A stretch of DNA of 64,000 bases from Annona cherimola. Taxonomy: Eukaryota; Streptophyta; Magnoliopsida; Magnoliales; Annonaceae. The DNA lies in NCBI GenBank assembly GCA_030490835.1, contig CM059971.1, positions 123,226,564 to 123,290,563 on the forward strand. Reading direction: 5' to 3'. Under the pieces are notes generated by a model. It did not search any database, was not told the origin of the DNA, and saw only the letters and a list, made by a program, of their open reading frames with translations. The position numbers and the translations under genes were made by a program. Shown here in pieces: positions 60,405 to 64,000 of this stretch; the stretch's first letter is position 1, and each line of letters starts with the position of its first letter.

Positions 60405-60715
60405 AAATGTCCCGATACATGAGACTGCACCGTGCAGTCTATGCACTGTAGGCCCTCCTTGATCATGAATGGAAAATCCGCACCACCCATTGTATTTAGA
60501 ATTGTTCACTTCATTAGCATACAAATTTTCATTCAAATCCAACATGTATATGATTCTCATCTTAAAATGGTGCAAAATCAATATAAAAAAATAATTTAAA
60601 TAAATATCAAGTTTAAAATGACATTTTTAACATCTAAACTGTCTAAAGTATGATTTTTATATGAATAAATGATTGTATAAAGTTTAATGGTAATTTAATA
60701 TGTGTCAAGCCCATT
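60405..60715 (-). repeat. Dispersed repeat, family F3, inverted copy
   Basis: GACTGCACCGTGCAGTC and TATGCACTGTAGG at the left, ATCTAAACTGTCTAAAGTAT at the right. Reverse complement of 55915-56215 in the same order. GACTGCACCGTGCAGTC is itself a near-palindromic tip. Confidence 0.65.
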
Positions 60716-61224
60716 TTATAGCAGATCATGATGGTATCTCATATATATTCGGACGACATGAAATCACACATCCACCGCCGAATGAAATTTCTTTTGAAAA
60801 AACCGTACATTTGTTATAAAATTTCAAGGGAACGTCTGCTGAAAATTGTTTCTTTTATAAAGAGAATAATAAATAGTATTTTGTTCATATATATAAAAAA
60901 AAAAAAGAGTAAATAACAGTCGAAGTATTTTGCCGAGTCAGATACGCACGTAAACATAACGTTGAATCTTTGATCTGGGGTTCGGTCCAATAGCCATTCA
61001 AGTGGCTCCGGGCGGGAAGACCGAGTTGTACTTAATGGCTTGCTCAATCTCGAGATCGGGTAGCAGTTATAATTCTCGAGCCTCGAAAATCCCACATGTA
61101 CACTTGGCACGGTTGGAAATTCCAGTTGTACCACATGGGGTGACCATCGGAACAGGTGTTGCCTATTCGTTGTCAATGTCCACTCTTGCATGATATGACG
61201 TTTTAGACGACTTGTGATTACGAA

Positions 61225-61830
61225 TCGATTAGCCCGGCCAAAACCTACTATTTTTTATTTTTTTACTTTATTTTCGTGAACTTGTTAATTTAAATATGCT
61301 TAATATATGAATTAAATTATATTATTTTTAAAGATATTTATTTTTTTAGATTTTTAAACATGAAGGTGTTTTTTTTGACATTTTAAATCATTAAAAATGA
61401 ATAAAATACTCTTGTATTTAAAAATAGAGTATATAACTTCTATAAAGATGATAAAACTTTTTTAGGGATGATAAAATTAGTTTATATATCAAAAGGGTAC
61501 TTAGTGTTTTATAAATTTTTTGAAAAAAAATTTTAAAATGAGAAAAATAATGTACATGCACGATAAGGTAATAATGACCGGTAGAAAAAATAAATTTAAA
61601 ATAAATATGTCACTTGCATAGAAAATTAGGGAAAATAATTGATAAGTAAAATAATTGCACACGATGATATAAGAATGATCATAAAATATGACAGTTACAC
61701 TGAGAAAAAGTTTTAGATAGAAAAACTTTATTGAATAACATACAAAACCTAAATACAACTAAATTAACAAGCTTATTTAAAAAGCAAGAAAATGAAAAAT
61801 TATATTTTTTAGACTGGGCTAACAAATTGT
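61225..61830. mobile_element. Palindromic MITE E12 interrupted by an F2 repeat
   Basis: Left GATTAGCCCGGCCAAAACC; right, on the other strand, TTTGTTAGCCCAGTCTAAAA. Left arm ACTTGTTAATTTAAATATGC and right arm AATACAACTAAATTAACAAG are inverted family cores. About 255 bases (61492-61745) inside the right arm do not belong to the palindrome. Confidence 0.6.
61492..61745 (+). repeat. F2 repeat inserted in E12
   Basis: AAAATGAGAAAAATAATGTA, GGAAAATAATTGATAAGTAA and ATAAAATATGACAGTTAC follow the F2 order, between palindrome sequence on both sides. Confidence 0.5.
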
Positions 61831-62129
61831 CAGCGGCTAAAAATTAATATGAATTAAATGGATTGTGTGATGTGACATTTTCTCGTTAACAAAGCTAATT
61901 TTTTTTAAAAAATATATGTTGTTGCCTATGTTTTATAGCTCAGAACTATTTTTTTATTTATTTACTTATTTTTGAACATTCAGTGTAACCATTTGTTTAA
62001 AAATAGTGACGGATGTTGAACCCTTTTGTCCACCGCGTATTCTATGAACGGTTATGTCCACACCCAATCTATTGTGGTTTTTAAACATTGCGTGCAACCA
62101 TGCTCTGTGTCCCTTTGCAATTAAGGGTG

Positions 62130-62350
62130 TGTTTGAGAAGTAATAAAAATGTTTATATAAAAGCTTTTAAAATGAGAAAAAATGATGTAACATAGTAGAG
62201 AATGAAAAATAGTAAAAAAATAAAAATAAAATAGATAAATTAGGTATATGATAATTATATACGTAGAAATAATTAAAAATCAAGGTAGTTATATATGAAA
62301 ATGTAAATAAATAAATAAAAATTAAATTAGTTGTGAAAAGTAAAAAATCT
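62130..62350 (+). repeat. AT-rich dispersed repeat, family F2
   Basis: Starts GTGTGTTTGAGAAGTAA, then AAAATGAGAAAAAATGATGT and TAGTAGAGAATGAAAAATAG. The clearest left end of the family in this window. Confidence 0.5.
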
Positions 62351-62699
62351 TAATCAAGTTCCTTTATCATTTGTATTAATCGCATTCAAATTTACCAATT
62401 CAATCGACTCTCATTCAAACTAAATATTTACACAATTTCAACTTCAACGAAAATCGTAAACTGTAAAATTAACGCAGTAAAATTGTTTCATTTAATATTG
62501 TTTTTTGTCATTATTTTAACATTTATCTTGCCTAAATTTTTTTTTTCTTCTTTAGGTATTTTCACAAATGACGGTAAATATTCTTAAAGACATCCCCACA
62601 TCTTAATTCAAACTCTTTTTTGTGTCATGATTGTAGTACCTTGAACGTAGTGTACTATTAGAATTATCTTATTCCTGGAATCAATTTTATGGTAAATTG

Positions 62700-62970
62700 G
62701 CCAAACGAGCAGCGCTCGTTTGGTCGACGGGCGCGGAACAAAAGCTTTTGTTCTGCCCGTCGCGTGTTCGAATCCCGCATGGGATTTCGAATCAAAAAAT
62801 TCCGTAGGGGCATGTGTGGTCCCTCTTGTTCGGTTGGGAGCTGGTGGTCTCTCCATTTTGATATTTGAGAGCTGGTAGTCTCCTTTTGGAAATATTGTTA
62901 GAATTGTCTCAGAACTTTGAATGTGATATGTGCTGAGATATGTTGTAAATATACTCCAATAAAAAAAAAA
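62700..62970 (+). mobile_element. SINE, plus-strand copy
   Basis: 271 bp. A 14-bp duplication flanks it: TTTATGGTAAATTG (62686-62699) and TTTATGGCAAATTG (62971-62984), one mismatch. It has an A-box-like TTTGGTCGACGGG, a B-box-like GTGTTCGAATCCC 40-50 bases on, and a 3' poly-A tail. The 5' end folds: CCAAACGAGC then GCTCGTTTGG, followed by GGAACAAAAGC then GCTTTTGTTC. A tRNA-type internal Pol III promoter is likely. Mobilised in trans by a LINE. Confidence 0.9.
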
Positions 62971-62984
62971 TTTATGGCAAATTG

Positions 62985-63650
62985 CAAAATTCACCATAAT
63001 TGATTTTTTTAAAAAATAACATAAGTTTATAAAGTATTTTATATCATAAGTATAATAAAAATTATCTAAAATATTACTATCTTTGTATTTGCACTCGAAC
63101 CTGCCTTGTTACCCTGTGGCTTCCATAGCTATAATTTAAATTTTTAAAAAGTATGAATATATTACTCAATAAGTAGGCATATAGACATAAAAATTTCACG
63201 GCGGTTTTAAAGAAAATCTTACATTCTTATAGTTTAAAAATTGAACATGCTTAACAATATATCGCATATCATATACATCCTGCTTAAATTCAGAGGTTAC
63301 TTGAAACACCTTTAGCGTCACCCTTAAGTCCTTATGGTGAGGTGACTGAGCTCAGTCTCTTCATAAACTACACTTCATGTCTTATGTCACATGGTTACTT
63401 AATGTAATTCATATACATCATGAATCACAAGCATTGCAAGAAAATATATATGTCATCATAAAATAAATTAAAAATTTTCATATAAAGGTACATAATTTAA
63501 ATACATATTAAATATTTGCATGATTTCATAAATCATAAAAAACAATTCCGAAATAATATTTTGCAAAAGAAAAGTATAGCCTACTTACCTTTCACAATGA
63601 GTAAAATTTTCATCTAAAGTTTCTTTTCTTTTCCTTTTTCCTACAATAGG
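62985..63650. other. AT-rich intergenic DNA, no gene seen
   Basis: No element or gene recognised; the GC-richer patch at 63300-63390 has no useful frame. Confidence 0.4.
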
Positions 63651-63850
63651 GACGTAAACATTTGTTAAGTTCATTACTTGTTATTATTACTTTTCCATAT
63701 TTAAGATAGAAATAAGGACATAAACATTTGTTAAGTTTATGATTTGTTATTATTACTTTTCCATATTTAAGATAGAAATAAGGACATAAACATTTGTTAA
63801 GTTTATTATTTGTTATTATTACTTTTCCATATTTAAGATAGAATGAATGT
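63651..63850. repeat. 66-bp tandem repeat, three copies
   Basis: GACGTAAACATTTGTTAAGT (63651) and GACATAAACATTTGTTAAGT (about 63717 and 63783), each with TTGTTATTATTACTTTTCC and ATATTTAAGATAGAA. Copies two and three differ by only one or two bases. Confidence 0.9.
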
Positions 63851-64000
63851 TTGAAATAGAATGATGGGCACGGTGTTTTGAACTTATGACGTATGGCTTA
63901 AGATCTAAGTTTTTAACCACTACCATTGATTCATTATTTGAGAGTTCCTTTCGGATTATTATTCTAATTGAACCATTTTGTTTTTTTTTAAATTATTTCT

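Overview
This window looks like nuclear DNA of a flowering plant. It has intron-containing genes with GT-AG junctions, plant-specific gene families (proton pump interactor, a bHLH162-type regulator, a STIG1-type secreted peptide), a Ty3/gypsy chromovirus with an initiator-tRNA-Met primer site, hAT elements, a LINE tail and SINEs. I cannot place it to order or species. Only three genes are well supported in 64 kb. The rest is AT-rich and dominated by transposons, tandem arrays and palindromic elements.

Layout. 0.2-5.8 kb: a seven-coding-exon PPI1-like gene on the minus strand with a 1.4 kb leader intron. 8.9-9.4 kb: a 113-bp tandem repeat. 9.76-10.63 kb: a 5'-truncated LINE tail (RNase H domain, frameshifted). 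11.57-12.34 kb: a three-exon bHLH162-like gene, minus strand. 13-18 kb: AT-rich DNA with hairpin elements. 18.1-24.5 kb: a region bounded by inverted copies of one sequence, holding a GC-rich block, about 23 copies of a 52-bp satellite, a palindromic element and a higher-order array of a GGTTAGATGC-type decamer. 25-35 kb: AT-rich DNA with many short dispersed and palindromic repeats. 35.4-46.5 kb: a hAT-like element (8-bp target duplication) split by a nearly intact 10.0 kb Ty3/gypsy retrotransposon with 2.5 kb LTRs and a 5-bp duplication. 46.7-49 kb: more hairpin elements. 50.3-52.2 kb: a second hAT-like element with perfect 8-bp duplications. 54.3 and 62.7 kb: two SINE copies in opposite orientation. 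57.4-57.9 kb: an intronless STIG1-like gene, minus strand.

The most unusual signal is a family of about a dozen 300-500 bp near-complete palindromes. They share one inner-arm core but carry different terminal sequences, and most tips contain a short self-palindrome of their own. The best copies have perfect 9-bp target duplications, which points to non-autonomous Mutator-like elements. Two further short AT-rich families are dispersed through the same space.

The three genes show no functional link to each other. All coordinates, repeat counts and LTR differences were read by eye, without alignment software or database searches.
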